54,206 nt of DNA from an uncultured Allobosea sp. (GCF_945957345.1 NZ_CAMFKW010000039.1:1-54206), one strand, 5' to 3'. Shown: positions 16,727 to 25,186, numbered from the stretch's first letter. The notes: generated from the letters alone by a model not told the origin. Made by a program: numbers and translations.

Positions 16727-17925
16727 GCGTGGGCCATGGCGGTTCGGGTCAGGGCCGCCGCGATCGTGCGCGCGGTGTAATCCGCACCGGCGACGAAGCG
16801 GAAGACCGGGCCGAAGCTGATCGACGAAGCCGGGCCGGCGAAGCGCAGGCCCGGCGCGGAGGACTGGAAGGACGCATCGAGCCGTGGCGCGGCTCCGTGC
16901 CGGGCAATCGCGTTGCGCAGCTCCGGGGCCAGGAACGGCAGGCGCCCGACATTCACCTCGTAGCCCGTGCCGGCGACCACATGATCGACGAGCAGCTCGC
17001 GCTCCCGGCCGTCGTCACCTTGCCGCAAGTGCAGCGAGACGCGGTTGCCGCTCTCCCGGGCTTCGACGATCATCGTATCGTGCTCGACCGGGACCTGCGC
17101 TTCGACACGCTCGCGGAGCCACCATGCGCCCTCTGGCGGCAGAAAGTTCTTGAGGAAGAGCGCTCGTCCGCAGGCCGGCAACCGGTGAAACGCGCCGGGC
17201 ATTTGCGTCAGGGCCCAGGCCTTGGGGCTGCCGCCCAGCGCGGAGACCGGCCAGCGGATCCGCTGCCAGAGCGTCGGCGTGCGGCTGCCGCGTGTCATCC
17301 ACAAGGTAGAGGGCTTGCGGATCAGCAGGCGTGGCGATGCGCCGGCTTCATGGAGCAGGGCGGCGGCTTCGAGCGCGGACTGGCCGGAGCCGACGACCGC
17401 GACCTCGAGGCCCTGGAAGGCGGCGAAACTGTCGACCTTGGCGGTATGCGTGGCGGCTGCACCGGGCAGGGCCCGCAGGGCGTGCGGCATCCTGGCGAAA
17501 TTCGCCAGCCCCGTGGCGACGATGACATCCGACGCCTCGACCTCCTCGCCATTGCCGAGCGTCAGGAGGTAGCCTTCTCCGCGCCGGGAGACGTTCGCGA
17601 CGTCGACGGGCTCGATCCGTTCGACATGCCGTTCCTGGAACCAGAGGCCGTAGGCAGCGAAATTCGCGATGGAGCACGGCTCGAACGTCTCGAGGCCGCG
17701 CGGCTCGTTATAGTCGGCGAAGGTCGAGCCTGGGTCGGGCGCGGAGATATTCGTCCCGAAGCAATAGGACTTGAGATAGCGCCGGGATCCGGCACGGGCG
17801 ATCTGGCTCCAGAAAGCCATGGGCTGGCCGAAAATCCGGTGTGGGACATTCCGGGCCGCGAGATGGCTTGCCAGCGAGAGCCCGTAAGGGCCGCCGCCGA
17901 TGATCGCCACGAGTTGCTTGCTCAT
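16723..17925 (-). CDS. FAD/NAD(P)-binding oxidoreductase, flavin-monooxygenase-like
   Basis: 400 aa from ATG 17925. Two Rossmann motifs: FAD at QLVAIIGGGPYGLSLASHLAARN (residues about 4-26) and NAD(P)H at LEVAVVGSGQSALEAAALLHEAG (about 170-190); the VIVATGL 'ATG' motif lies between them. RAGSRRYLKSYCFGTNISAPDPGSTFADYN at the expected substrate region is distinctive. Layout is that of class B flavoprotein monooxygenases and amine N-hydroxylases, though the Baeyer-Villiger fingerprint is not seen. Starts two bases after the ATP-grasp stop and overlaps the hydrolase by four. Role in the operon: likely oxidation of the ATP-grasp product or substrate. Confidence 0.85.
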   Translation of the reverse strand: MSKQLVAIIGGGPYGLSLASHLAARNVPHRIFGQPMAFWSQIARAGSRRYLKSYCFGTNISAPDPGSTFADYNEPRGLETFEPCSIANFAAYGLWFQERHVERIEPVDVANVSRRGEGYLLTLGNGEEVEASDVIVATGLANFARMPHALRALPGAAATHTAKVDSFAAFQGLEVAVVGSGQSALEAAALLHEAGASPRLLIRKPSTLWMTRGSRTPTLWQRIRWPVSALGGSPKAWALTQMPGAFHRLPACGRALFLKNFLPPEGAWWLRERVEAQVPVEHDTMIVEARESGNRVSLHLRQGDDGRERELLVDHVVAGTGYEVNVGRLPFLAPELRNAIARHGAAPRLDASFQSSAPGLRFAGPASSISFGPVFRFVAGADYTARTIAAALTRTAMAHA

Positions 17926-17927
17926 CG

Positions 17928-19235
17928 TCACAGCCCGCGCGCGACCAAGGGAGAGGACGGCAGCATGGTCCGCACGAAGCGCGGCGCCGCCCGGAAGCCG
18001 AGATAGAGCTCCGACAGGACATGGATGATGCCCGGCATCGGATCGCCGCGATCGAACGCGAAACGGACCATATGCGCGCGGTTCTGCTTGGCCCAGCTGT
18101 GCCAATACGCCAGATCCTGGAGGCGTGTCCGCATGCAGAGCGTCTGTGCCAGAAGGATCGCGTGGAGCGTGAAACTGTCGCAGAAAACCACCTTCTCGGC
18201 CGGGTTCTCGTCCTGCGCCTCGGCTGCGAGCCTTCGCAGGGCATCAGCTTCGCCGAGCGCGTCGAGATAGGCCAGCATCGGCAAGGGTACGCCGCGGCGC
18301 AGATCGAGGCCGATCTGATTGAACAGGCGCGGATTGAAGTCGATCACCGTCCAGGCGCCGTCATGCAGGATGAACTCGACCTCGAACAGCCCGAAATAGC
18401 CGAGCTCGCGGCACAGGTGATGGACCGCCAGAGATAGTGCGGGATCGGCCGGGCGCGACTCGTAGCATACGCCGACACCCACGGGTCGCGAGCGTTGGAG
18501 GATCTTGGTCGAGCGTCGGGTCACGAACACGTCGGCGCTACGTCCGATGAAGCCCGAGATGGAGACCACGCCCTCGCGCCCGATCTCGACGAATTTCTGG
18601 ATCACCGGCCGCACCGCATCGGGGGCGCGCGGCATCTCGTCGAAGCGGTAGCGTTCGCGGGCGAGGAAGCGCGGATACTCCGCCGCGAGCTCGTCTGCCG
18701 AATGCACGACCATGCCCTTGTCGTTGCGCAGGCGGTGGACATGGGTGCGTGGCTTGATCAGGACCGGATAGGGAAGCTGCGGCGCCAGCTCGGCGAGCTC
18801 GTCCAGGTTCTGGGGATCCCAGCTCGGCAGGACCGCGACCCCGGCGCTGATTGCGGCCTGTTCGAGCAGTGCCTTGTCGAGGGTGCGCCTGATGGTGTCG
18901 ACCGGCGGCTGATACAGCCGGAAATAGCGCGCGAGGAGCGGCGCGTTGGTGGTGTAGAGCCAGACCAGCTCGTCGGATGTCGGCAGCAGCACCTGTCCGG
19001 GATCGGACTTTCCGATGTCGAGCAACCGGTCGAGATAGCGCTCGCTGTCGCTTTCGACCGGCCCCGGATGGCGCCGCCCCGTGCAGCGCGACCAGCCGGC
19101 CGGGCAAAAGGGATGATCGACGATGAGGTTGACGCCGACGCCGTGGCCGGCGAGGTGGCGCATCGCCGCGATCGTGCCCCCGGAGGAAGCCGACCCCAAC
19201 AGGACGGAGGGCTGTTTGAGAAGGGGTTGGTGCAT
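17928..19235 (-). CDS. ATP-grasp domain ligase-like protein, function unknown
   Basis: 435 aa from ATG 19235. A pre-ATP-grasp segment (SVLLGSASSGGTIAAMRHLAGHGVGVNLIVD, Rossmann-like) is followed by LPTSDELVWL and the ATP-grasp fold: PYPVLIKPRTHVH (P-loop-like Lys), FVEIGREGVVSISGFIG, LGYFGLFEVEFILHDGAWTVIDFNPRLFNQIGLDLRRG, where E-x-D-F-N-P-R is the metal and nucleotide site of carbamoyl-phosphate-synthase/D-Ala-ligase type enzymes. The C-terminal 110 residues (DSFTLHAILLAQTLCMRTRLQDLAYW) are an extra helical module. Such enzymes join a carboxylate to an amine or thiol. First gene of a three-gene operon with an FAD oxidoreductase and a hydrolase; 170 bases upstream is a 16-base perfect palindrome. 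Confidence 0.83.
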   Translation of the reverse strand: MHQPLLKQPSVLLGSASSGGTIAAMRHLAGHGVGVNLIVDHPFCPAGWSRCTGRRHPGPVESDSERYLDRLLDIGKSDPGQVLLPTSDELVWLYTTNAPLLARYFRLYQPPVDTIRRTLDKALLEQAAISAGVAVLPSWDPQNLDELAELAPQLPYPVLIKPRTHVHRLRNDKGMVVHSADELAAEYPRFLARERYRFDEMPRAPDAVRPVIQKFVEIGREGVVSISGFIGRSADVFVTRRSTKILQRSRPVGVGVCYESRPADPALSLAVHHLCRELGYFGLFEVEFILHDGAWTVIDFNPRLFNQIGLDLRRGVPLPMLAYLDALGEADALRRLAAEAQDENPAEKVVFCDSFTLHAILLAQTLCMRTRLQDLAYWHSWAKQNRAHMVRFAFDRGDPMPGIIHVLSELYLGFRAAPRFVRTMLPSSPLVARGL

Positions 19236-19549
19236 GCCCAGCCTCGTTTTTCGACACGTCACGACAGCCGCTGGCCACTCGCGCGCGTGGGCGGCTCACT
19301 CTAAAAACGCGCACGGTGCCGTTGCGGCACGATCGGTTCGAAAAAAATGGCTGGCTAGCGAGAGGCGCTGGATTTCGCGGCGGGAGCGAAGACCGCCGCA
19401 CCTGGGAAACGCGCAACCGGTTGCGCTTTGCAGGCTCACGTCGCGAAGGGGTGCTTCGCGTTTCCATCGACAACCTGGACGATGGCGTGCGGTTCAGCGC
19501 ACGCCATCGGGTGACCAAGGATGGCCGGCAATCCGCCTGTTGTCTGCCC
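19236..19549. other. Intergenic region upstream of the ATP-grasp operon
   Basis: 314 bases with no gene that I can support. It holds the ATP-grasp operon promoter region and the palindrome at 19411-19426. A frame read across it continues antisense through the caspase-like gene and is a shadow. Confidence 0.6.
19411..19426. promoter_or_regulatory. Perfect 16-base palindrome, LacI-type operator form
   Basis: GCGCAACCGGTTGCGC, perfectly self-complementary around the central CCGG. A-A-C-C-G-G-T-T centres are typical of LacI/GalR-family sites. It is about 175 bases upstream of the ATP-grasp start; no LacI gene is adjacent, the only one in the window being at 37574. Confidence 0.5.
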
Positions 19550-21913
19550 TCAGCGGCAGAACGGCTGGCCGGGCTGGCAAGGCCGGTGCTGCGGTTGCGG
19601 GCCGCGCGATGGCTGGGGCGCAGCATGGGGGCGGGCCATCATCTGGCTGCGCTGCTGGGCCTGCATAGCGGCGCGTTGCTGTGCCTGCGCCGCGCGCTGC
19701 TGCTGAGCCTGCATGGCCGCTCTTTGTTGATTCTGCTGCTGAGCTTGCATCGCGCGCTGCTGCGCCTGCCGTTGCTGCTGGGCCTGAGCCTGCATGGCTG
19801 CTCTCTGCTGAGCCTGCTGCTGGGCTTGCATCGCACGCTGCTGAGACTGCCGCTGCTGCGCGGCTTGGGCCTGCGCCGCGCGCTGCTGGGCCGCCTGGGA
19901 CGCGCGCTGCTGTTGTGCTTGAAGCGCGCCGGCCTGCTGCGCACGCTGCTGGGCAGCTCGCTGCGCCGTGGCCGCTCCCTGGGGAGCCTGAGGCGCCACG
20001 CGCGGGCCGGCCACGACTGGCGGCGGCACCGGGCGGTTCGGCTGGGCGGCGCCGGGTGGTGTGGCCAGGCGCTGCGCCGGAGTAGCCGGCAGGGCTCCTG
20101 GCGTCGGCAGGGGCTTCACGCCGGTCGGGACGGGAGCGACAGGACCGCGTCCCGCTATCGGCTGGTTGGGTTGCGGCAACTGCCCGGGGCGCAGCTGGCC
20201 GGGGGCGGCCGGCAGCGCCGGTTGCTGGCCGGGCTGAAGCGCCGGTGCCGAGGCCCCTTGCGGCCGCGCCTGCTGCTGCCGGGCCCGCAGGACGGCCGCG
20301 GCCGGCAAGGCGGCTGCGGTTGCCGCGATCGCCGCGGCGGCGGCCGGATGCTGCTGGATCAATTGCTGGGCGCCGGCCACGATACCCGATTGGCCAGGCT
20401 GCGGAACGGGGGCAATCGGAGCCTGAGGATTGCCCATCAGCACCGGCGGCAGGGGCGGCTCGGGCCGACCTTGCGGGTTCGTCACCACCACGGTCTGCGC
20501 GGCCGGGTTCACCACCACGGTGTTGTGGATGTTGGCGTTTATGATGTTGACCGGGGGCGGAGCGACATAGGCCGGGCGCTCCACCCAGAGCGGGACCGGG
20601 TGATAGATCGGGATCGGCAGCACGAAGGCGGCGATCGGCGGAGGCGGCGGCGGCAGGTCGACATAGTAGACCGGCCGCGGCGGCAGGAACAGGACGGGCA
20701 CCGGCGGCGGTGGCGGGAGATCATAGACCGGGTCGGCAAAATAGACGACGGGGCGCTCGATATAGACGATCTCGTCGGGCGGCGGCGGCGGCACGTCGTA
20801 GGAAAGCGCGGTGAAGGCGGCCGGGGGCTCGAAGGCGACGGCGAAATGCGTCAGCCTGCGGTGCGCATCGCCGGCATGGGGACCGCGCGGATAGCGCCGC
20901 AGATAGGACCAGTAGGCGTCCGGGGTATCCGCGACGGCGCTTTCGCGCCAGACGATGGCTTCGCGCCGGGCGGCCAGGATCGCGCGGACGCGCTTCGCCA
21001 GCGGATCGCTTGGGTAGGCGGCGAGGAAGTCCTCGTAGCCGCGCATGCTGTCGCGGGCGAGCGCGGCGAGATAGGCGTCGCGCGCGTCGAAATCGCGGAT
21101 GGGCTTGTCGCGCAGGTCGACGAAATGGTTCTGCGCCGGCGGGGCGGCGTTCGTGCGCTCGAAGAACAGGAAGGGCGCCTGGACCTTCGACGCCTGCCAG
21201 GGAATCTCGGCGCCGCCGGTCAGTTCGCTGGTGCGCAGCCGGACGCGCTCGAACAGGTCGTCGAGCGGCAGGCCGCCCTCCTTGATCATCTCCGACAAAG
21301 CCGTGGCATAGGCGCTATAGTCCTTGCCTTCCGGCGCGATCGTACCGGGCGCGGCATTGAAGGCGATCAGCGCCCCCGGATCGGGCTGCATCAGCGCGAG
21401 GCCGCCGGCGAGCGGCTGACCCGTGCGGGCGAAGGGGTTGGCGCGCGCCGCGTCGAGCACGACGATCCGCGCCTTGAGCGGCAGGGTCGCCAGTGGCTTG
21501 ACGAGATCGGTCAGGCGGATGGCCGCCAGCGGCACGTCGGCGTCGCGCGCGATGCGGGCATCGACCGGGACGAGATAGTTCTCGCCTTCGAATTGCAGCC
21601 CGTGCCCGGCATAATAGACGAAGGCGACCGTTTCAGGCCCGGAAGCGGCGGCTTTGTCGAGGAATTCGCGGAAAGTGGAGCGCAGCGTCGCGGTGTCGAG
21701 ATCGCGCGCGCCGGTGACGTCGAAGCCGGCGGCCTGCAGCGTCTGCGCGATCAGGCCGGCATCGTTCGCCGGCGTCGCCAGGGCTCCCTCCGGATAAGCG
21801 CCGTTGCCGATGACGAGCGCGATTCGCTTCTCGGAGGATTGCGCCTGAGCGGGTTGGCCGCCCAGCAGGGCGGCCGCGAGGACAAGGCCACAGACGATAC
21901 GCCAGAGCGTCAT
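19550..21913 (-). CDS. Exported caspase-fold protein (peptidase C14-like) with inactivated Cys and Pro/Gln-rich tail
   Basis: 787 aa from ATG 21913; Sec signal MTLWRIVCGLVLAAALLGGQPAQAQ. Residues about 28-270 are a caspase-like p20 domain: KRIALVIGNGAY, VAFVYYAGHGLQ with His104, and IVVLDAARANPF. In active bacterial caspase-like proteins the last motif is D-A-C-R-x-N-P-F; here the Cys position is Ala156, read directly as GCG on the coding strand. So the His/Cys dyad is broken. A helical region to about 390 is followed by proline runs (YDVPPPPPDE, LPPPPPVP), then a disordered Pro/Ala/Gln tail with about 110 residues of AQQQR-type repeats, ending PCQPGQPFCR with two Cys. Likely a periplasmic or surface scaffold rather than a protease. 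Confidence 0.85.
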   Translation of the reverse strand: MTLWRIVCGLVLAAALLGGQPAQAQSSEKRIALVIGNGAYPEGALATPANDAGLIAQTLQAAGFDVTGARDLDTATLRSTFREFLDKAAASGPETVAFVYYAGHGLQFEGENYLVPVDARIARDADVPLAAIRLTDLVKPLATLPLKARIVVLDAARANPFARTGQPLAGGLALMQPDPGALIAFNAAPGTIAPEGKDYSAYATALSEMIKEGGLPLDDLFERVRLRTSELTGGAEIPWQASKVQAPFLFFERTNAAPPAQNHFVDLRDKPIRDFDARDAYLAALARDSMRGYEDFLAAYPSDPLAKRVRAILAARREAIVWRESAVADTPDAYWSYLRRYPRGPHAGDAHRRLTHFAVAFEPPAAFTALSYDVPPPPPDEIVYIERPVVYFADPVYDLPPPPPVPVLFLPPRPVYYVDLPPPPPPIAAFVLPIPIYHPVPLWVERPAYVAPPPVNIINANIHNTVVVNPAAQTVVVTNPQGRPEPPLPPVLMGNPQAPIAPVPQPGQSGIVAGAQQLIQQHPAAAAAIAATAAALPAAAVLRARQQQARPQGASAPALQPGQQPALPAAPGQLRPGQLPQPNQPIAGRGPVAPVPTGVKPLPTPGALPATPAQRLATPPGAAQPNRPVPPPVVAGPRVAPQAPQGAATAQRAAQQRAQQAGALQAQQQRASQAAQQRAAQAQAAQQRQSQQRAMQAQQQAQQRAAMQAQAQQQRQAQQRAMQAQQQNQQRAAMQAQQQRAAQAQQRAAMQAQQRSQMMARPHAAPQPSRGPQPQHRPCQPGQPFCR
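19644..19972 (-). repeat. Degenerate coding repeat (Gln/Ala/Arg/Met units) in the caspase-like tail
   Basis: Imperfect units reading AMQAQQQ, QQRAAMQAQ and QRQAQQRAM in the protein; at DNA level repeated CTGCTGCGCCTG/GCCTGCATGGC-type words. Such tracts change length by slippage, so the tail may vary between strains. Confidence 0.7.
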
Positions 21914-22281
21914 GGAAACCTCCCGCAAAACGGCCATCTCACAGCAGGCTCTGCCTTCCAGCCTGAACGGGGATTGAATGAAACCTGTCGAAATCATGAC
22001 CTGCCGGGGCTGAGCGTGTCCAGGGATGACGAGGGGGGAACAGGCAACTGTCGGCCTCGGGTTGACGAGGGCGTTGGAGAGCGGCTGGCAGCATTCTTGA
22101 TTCACTGCTGCCACAGGCTTGCGAACCTTTGGGACGGCTCTTCATTTGGACGCGAGGGATGTGCGCGCAGCCAGATCGAAAGGTTGGCGAAAGCTTGGCG
22201 GGCTAGGGCAGGATCATTGCCGTCAAACCGCCCCAGAGAGCGGTACCCCGGCGAGAGGACGTGAAACCAAGGAGCCTGCCC
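21914..22281. other. Divergent intergenic region, caspase-like / NitT-type importer
   Basis: 368 bases without a supportable gene. It must hold promoters for both flanking genes; I see no convincing -35/-10 pair or strong inverted repeat. AAGGAG at 22268-22273 is the ribosome site deciding the 22282 start. Confidence 0.5.
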
Positions 22282-23280
22282 ATGCGCATCCGTGCCGCCA
22301 TCTATTCGCTTGCCTTCGCCTCGGCGCTCGCCGGCTCGACCGCCGCGCTTGCCGCCGACAAGGTCACCATCATCGTCGGTGGCTACGAGAAGCAGATCTA
22401 CCTGCCGGCCAAGCTCACCGAGCGGCTGGGCTACTTCAAGGACGAGGGGCTCGATGTCGAGCTGCTCAACGAGGCAGCCGGCGTCGACGCCGAGAACGAG
22501 ATGCTCGCCGGCGCGGTGCAGGGCGTGGTCGGTTTCTATGACCACTGCGTCGACCTGCAAGCCAAGGGCAAGTTCGTCCAGTCGATCGTCCAGTTCAGCC
22601 AGGCGCCGGGCGAGGTCGAACTCGTCTCGAGCAAATATCCCGACGTGAAGTCGATGGCCGATCTCAAGGGCAAGAATCTCGGCGTGACCGGGCTCGGCTC
22701 CTCCACCAATTTCCTGAGCCAGTACCTGATGATGAAGTCGGGCGTGCAGCTCAGCGATTTCACCTCGGTGCCCGTCGGCGCCGGTGCCACCTTCATCGCC
22801 GCCATGCAGCAGGACAAGATCCAGGCCGGCATGACCACCGAGCCGACGATCTCGCGGCTGCTGAAGACCGGCGAGGCGCGGGTTCTCGTCGATATGCGGA
22901 CGGTCGAGCAGACCAAGGCTGCGCTCGGCGGCACCTATCCGGCCGCCTCGCTCTACATGACCACCGCCTGGGTCGAGAAGAACAAGCCGACGGTGCAGAA
23001 GCTCGCGAACGCCTTCGTCAAGACGCTGAAATACATCAACACCCATAGCGCTGCGGAAATCGCCGAACAGATGCCGAAGGACTATTATGTCGGCGACAAG
23101 GACGGCTATGTGAAGGCGCTTGCCGACGGCAAGGCGATGTTCACCGCCGATGGCGTGATGCCGCAGGGCGGCCCCGAGACGGTGCTCGCCGTGCTCTCCG
23201 GCTTCTCGAAGAACATCAAGGGCAAGCAGATCGACCTGTCGAAGACCTACACGACCGAGTTCGTGAAGGCGGCGAAGTAA
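22282..23280 (+). CDS. ABC importer substrate-binding protein, NitT/TauT (NMT1) type
   Basis: 332 aa; ATG 22282 has AAGGAG eight bases before it (a GTG 21 bases upstream is less likely). Sec signal MRIRAAIYSLAFASALAGSTAALA-A. The mature protein begins DKVTIIVGGYEKQIYLPAKLTERLGYFKDEGLDVELLNEAAG, the fold and wording of NMT1/TauA/SsuA-type binding proteins, with MADLKGKNLGVTGLGSSTNF (ligand-loop region) and GMTTEPTISRLL. Ligands of the group include nitrate, sulfonates, thiamine precursors and aromatic acids; nothing here decides. First gene of a three-gene importer operon, separated from the ATPase by a strong hairpin. Confidence 0.92.
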   Translation: MRIRAAIYSLAFASALAGSTAALAADKVTIIVGGYEKQIYLPAKLTERLGYFKDEGLDVELLNEAAGVDAENEMLAGAVQGVVGFYDHCVDLQAKGKFVQSIVQFSQAPGEVELVSSKYPDVKSMADLKGKNLGVTGLGSSTNFLSQYLMMKSGVQLSDFTSVPVGAGATFIAAMQQDKIQAGMTTEPTISRLLKTGEARVLVDMRTVEQTKAALGGTYPAASLYMTTAWVEKNKPTVQKLANAFVKTLKYINTHSAAEIAEQMPKDYYVGDKDGYVKALADGKAMFTADGVMPQGGPETVLAVLSGFSKNIKGKQIDLSKTYTTEFVKAAK

Positions 23281-23288
23281 GCCGCGCC

Positions 23289-23315
23289 GAGGCGGCCGGT
23301 CAGCCCGGCCGCCTC
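23289..23315 (+). terminator. GC-rich hairpin after the binding-protein gene (partial terminator or mRNA stabiliser)
   Basis: GAGGCGGCCGG, loop TCAGC, CCGGCCGCCTC: perfect 11-base stem starting 8 bases after the stop, followed by TCTTCCTGCTTTTC. It lies inside the operon, before the ATPase gene, so it probably attenuates readthrough or protects the upstream mRNA. Confidence 0.65.
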
Positions 23316-23375
23316 TCTTCCTGCTTTTCATTGATCGTCCATCCGTCCCGCCGCCATCGCGGCGAAGGAGGTCCC

Positions 23376-24200
23376 ATGCCTGCAACCGACGCGGCCGGCG
23401 GCCCGGTCGTCGAACTGATCAACGTCTCGCGCCGCTTCATCACGCCCGACGGCAAGTCGATGACGGCGATCCGGGACTTCAACATGAGCGTGGCGCGCGG
23501 CGAGTTCGTCGCCGTCGTCGGCCCGACGGGCTGCGGCAAGTCGACGACGCTCAACCTCGTCACCGGCCTGGCCCGACCGTCGAGCGGCGAGGTCCGGCTC
23601 TTCGGCCAGCCGGTCACCGATATCGACCCGCGCATCGGCTTCGCCTTCCAGACGGATGCGCTGTTCCCCTGGCGCAGCGTCATCGACAATGTCGTCGCCG
23701 GCCCGCTCTTCCGCGGCAAGCCGCGCGACGAGGCCTATGCCAAGGCGCGCGAATGGCTCGCCCGCGTGCATCTCAGCGGGCACGAAACCAAATATCCGCA
23801 TCAGCTCTCGGGCGGTATGAGGAAGCGCGTCTCGCTGGCGCAGACCTTCATCAACGAGCCGCAGGTGCTGCTGATGGACGAGCCCTTCTCGGCGCTCGAC
23901 GTGCAGACACGCGTGGTGATGCACGAGGTGCTGCTCAATCTCTGGTCGGAGGCCAAGGCCTCGGTGATCTTCGTGACGCACGATCTCGAAGAGGCGATCG
24001 CGCTGGCCGATAAGGTCTATGTGCTCACCGCGGGGCCGGCCACCGTGAGGGCGGTCTATCCCGTCGAGCTGCCGCGCCCGCGCGTTGTCAGCGAGATCCG
24101 CTACCAGGAAGACTTCATCGCGCTTTCCCGCCGCATCTGGGACGACCTGCGCGCCGAGGTCGAGCGCGGCAGCGGCCGCGACGAAGCCCGCGCAGCCTGA
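23376..24200 (+). CDS. ABC importer ATP-binding protein, NitT/TauT type
   Basis: 274 aa from ATG 23376 (AAGGAGG seven bases before). Walker A VVGPTGCGKSTTLNL, Q-loop FAFQTDALFPWRSV (the P-W-R-S/T form usual in SsuB/TauB/NrtD ATPases), signature HQLSGGMRKRVSLAQ, Walker B VLLMDEPFSALD, H-loop VIFVTHDLEEAIALAD. All catalytic elements intact. Energises the importer encoded with the genes on either side; 10 bases separate it from the permease. Confidence 0.95.
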   Translation: MPATDAAGGPVVELINVSRRFITPDGKSMTAIRDFNMSVARGEFVAVVGPTGCGKSTTLNLVTGLARPSSGEVRLFGQPVTDIDPRIGFAFQTDALFPWRSVIDNVVAGPLFRGKPRDEAYAKAREWLARVHLSGHETKYPHQLSGGMRKRVSLAQTFINEPQVLLMDEPFSALDVQTRVVMHEVLLNLWSEAKASVIFVTHDLEEAIALADKVYVLTAGPATVRAVYPVELPRPRVVSEIRYQEDFIALSRRIWDDLRAEVERGSGRDEARAA

Positions 24201-24210
24201 GGAGAACGCC

Positions 24211-25086
24211 ATGACCGACGCAGTTCTCACCACCCCGACCGTCTTCGCGCCCGGCACGTCCGATGCCGAGATCGAGGCCGCCGCCGCCAAGGCCGCCCGC
24301 AACCGCCGCTACAAGGTGCTGTTCTGGCGCTGGGCCATCCTGATCGCCATCCTCGGCAGCTGGGAGCTTGGTTCTCGCTTCGGCATCATCGACGAATTCT
24401 TCTTCTCCAGTCCCAGCGCGATCTGGAACCGGCTCGTCGAATGGACGATCGAGGGAACCTCCGAAGGCTCGCTGTGGCTGCATCTCTATGTGACCATGGA
24501 AGAGGCCGTGCTCGGCTTCGCCATCGGGTCCATCACCGGCGTCGTCGTCGGTATAGCACTCGGCCGCAACCAGATGCTGGCGGACATCTTCTCGATCTAC
24601 ATCAAGGTGTTCAACTCGATCCCGCGCGTCGTGCTGGCACCGATCTTCATCATGATCTTCGGCCTCGGCATCGGCTCCAAGGTGGCGCTGGCTTTCATCA
24701 TGGTGTTCTTCGTCGTCTTCGCGAACGCCTTCCAGGGCGTGCGCGAGGCTGACCGGAACCTGATGGCCAATGCGCAGATCCTCGGTGCGCGCGGCTGGCA
24801 GCTTACCCGCTCGGTGGTCATTCCGTCCGCGATGAGCTGGATCTTCGCCTCCCTGCATGTCAGCTTCGGCTTCGCGATCATCGGCGCCATCGTCGGCGAG
24901 TTCGTCGGCTCGCGCCACGGCATCGGCCTGCTGATCAACATCGCCAAGGGCACCTTCGACTCGGCCGGGATGTATGCGGCGATCGTGGTGATCATGATCG
25001 TGGCGCTGGCGGCCGAATACCTGATGACCTGGGTCGAAGGCCGGCTCGCGACCTGGCGCCCGGCACCGCTGCAGGACCAGCATTGA
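24211..25086 (+). CDS. ABC importer permease, NitT/TauT type
   Basis: 291 aa from ATG 24211, GGAG seven bases before. About six hydrophobic segments (VLFWRWAILIAILGSWELG first) and the permease EAA loop NAFQGVREADRNLMANAQILGARGWQLTRSVVIPSAMSWIFASLHVSFG, with the Gly that contacts the ATPase. Forms a homodimeric channel with the preceding ATPase and binding protein. The operon ends here, before the repeat and terminator. Confidence 0.94.
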   Translation: MTDAVLTTPTVFAPGTSDAEIEAAAAKAARNRRYKVLFWRWAILIAILGSWELGSRFGIIDEFFFSSPSAIWNRLVEWTIEGTSEGSLWLHLYVTMEEAVLGFAIGSITGVVVGIALGRNQMLADIFSIYIKVFNSIPRVVLAPIFIMIFGLGIGSKVALAFIMVFFVVFANAFQGVREADRNLMANAQILGARGWQLTRSVVIPSAMSWIFASLHVSFGFAIIGAIVGEFVGSRHGIGLLINIAKGTFDSAGMYAAIVVIMIVALAAEYLMTWVEGRLATWRPAPLQDQH

Positions 25087-25088
25087 AC

Positions 25089-25130
25089 CATTTTCGAGCG
25101 AAGTGGGAACCGGTTCGCGTAAAGAAAATG
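25089..25130. repeat. Palindromic intergenic element (Rhizobiales-type)
   Basis: CATTTTC (25089-25095) and GAAAATG (25124-25130) bracket GAACCGGTTC (25107-25116), giving a nested palindromic unit of about 42 bases. From memory, closely similar 'CATTTTCGAGCGAAGTGG...CCGGTTCGCGT' elements are scattered between genes in Rhizobiales genomes; only one copy is in this window. Confidence 0.5.
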
Positions 25131-25146
25131 CGGCAAAACAAAAGAT

Positions 25147-25181
25147 CGATCGCTACGTCTCGGAACGAGGCGTAGCGATCG
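25147..25181. terminator. Bidirectional terminator hairpin
   Basis: CGATCGCTACG (25147-25157) pairs with CGTAGCGATCG (25171-25181), and inside it CTCG (25159-25162) pairs with CGAG (25166-25169) around a GAA loop. AAAACAAAA precedes it, giving a U-tract for the leftward transcript. Lies between the convergent permease and sensor-kinase genes. Confidence 0.75.
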
Positions 25182-25186
25182 CAGCC

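Noticed and set aside
19644..19972. Repeated GCTGCTG-type words suggesting a tandem repeat or CRISPR-like array
   Set aside because: Units are irregular, contiguous and in frame with a Gln/Ala repeat; there are no unique spacers.
19316..22264. 982-codon open frame on the plus strand opposite the caspase-like gene
   Set aside because: Leu/Arg-rich shadow, including the reverse of the Gln-repeat tract; the minus-strand frame has a signal peptide and caspase motifs.
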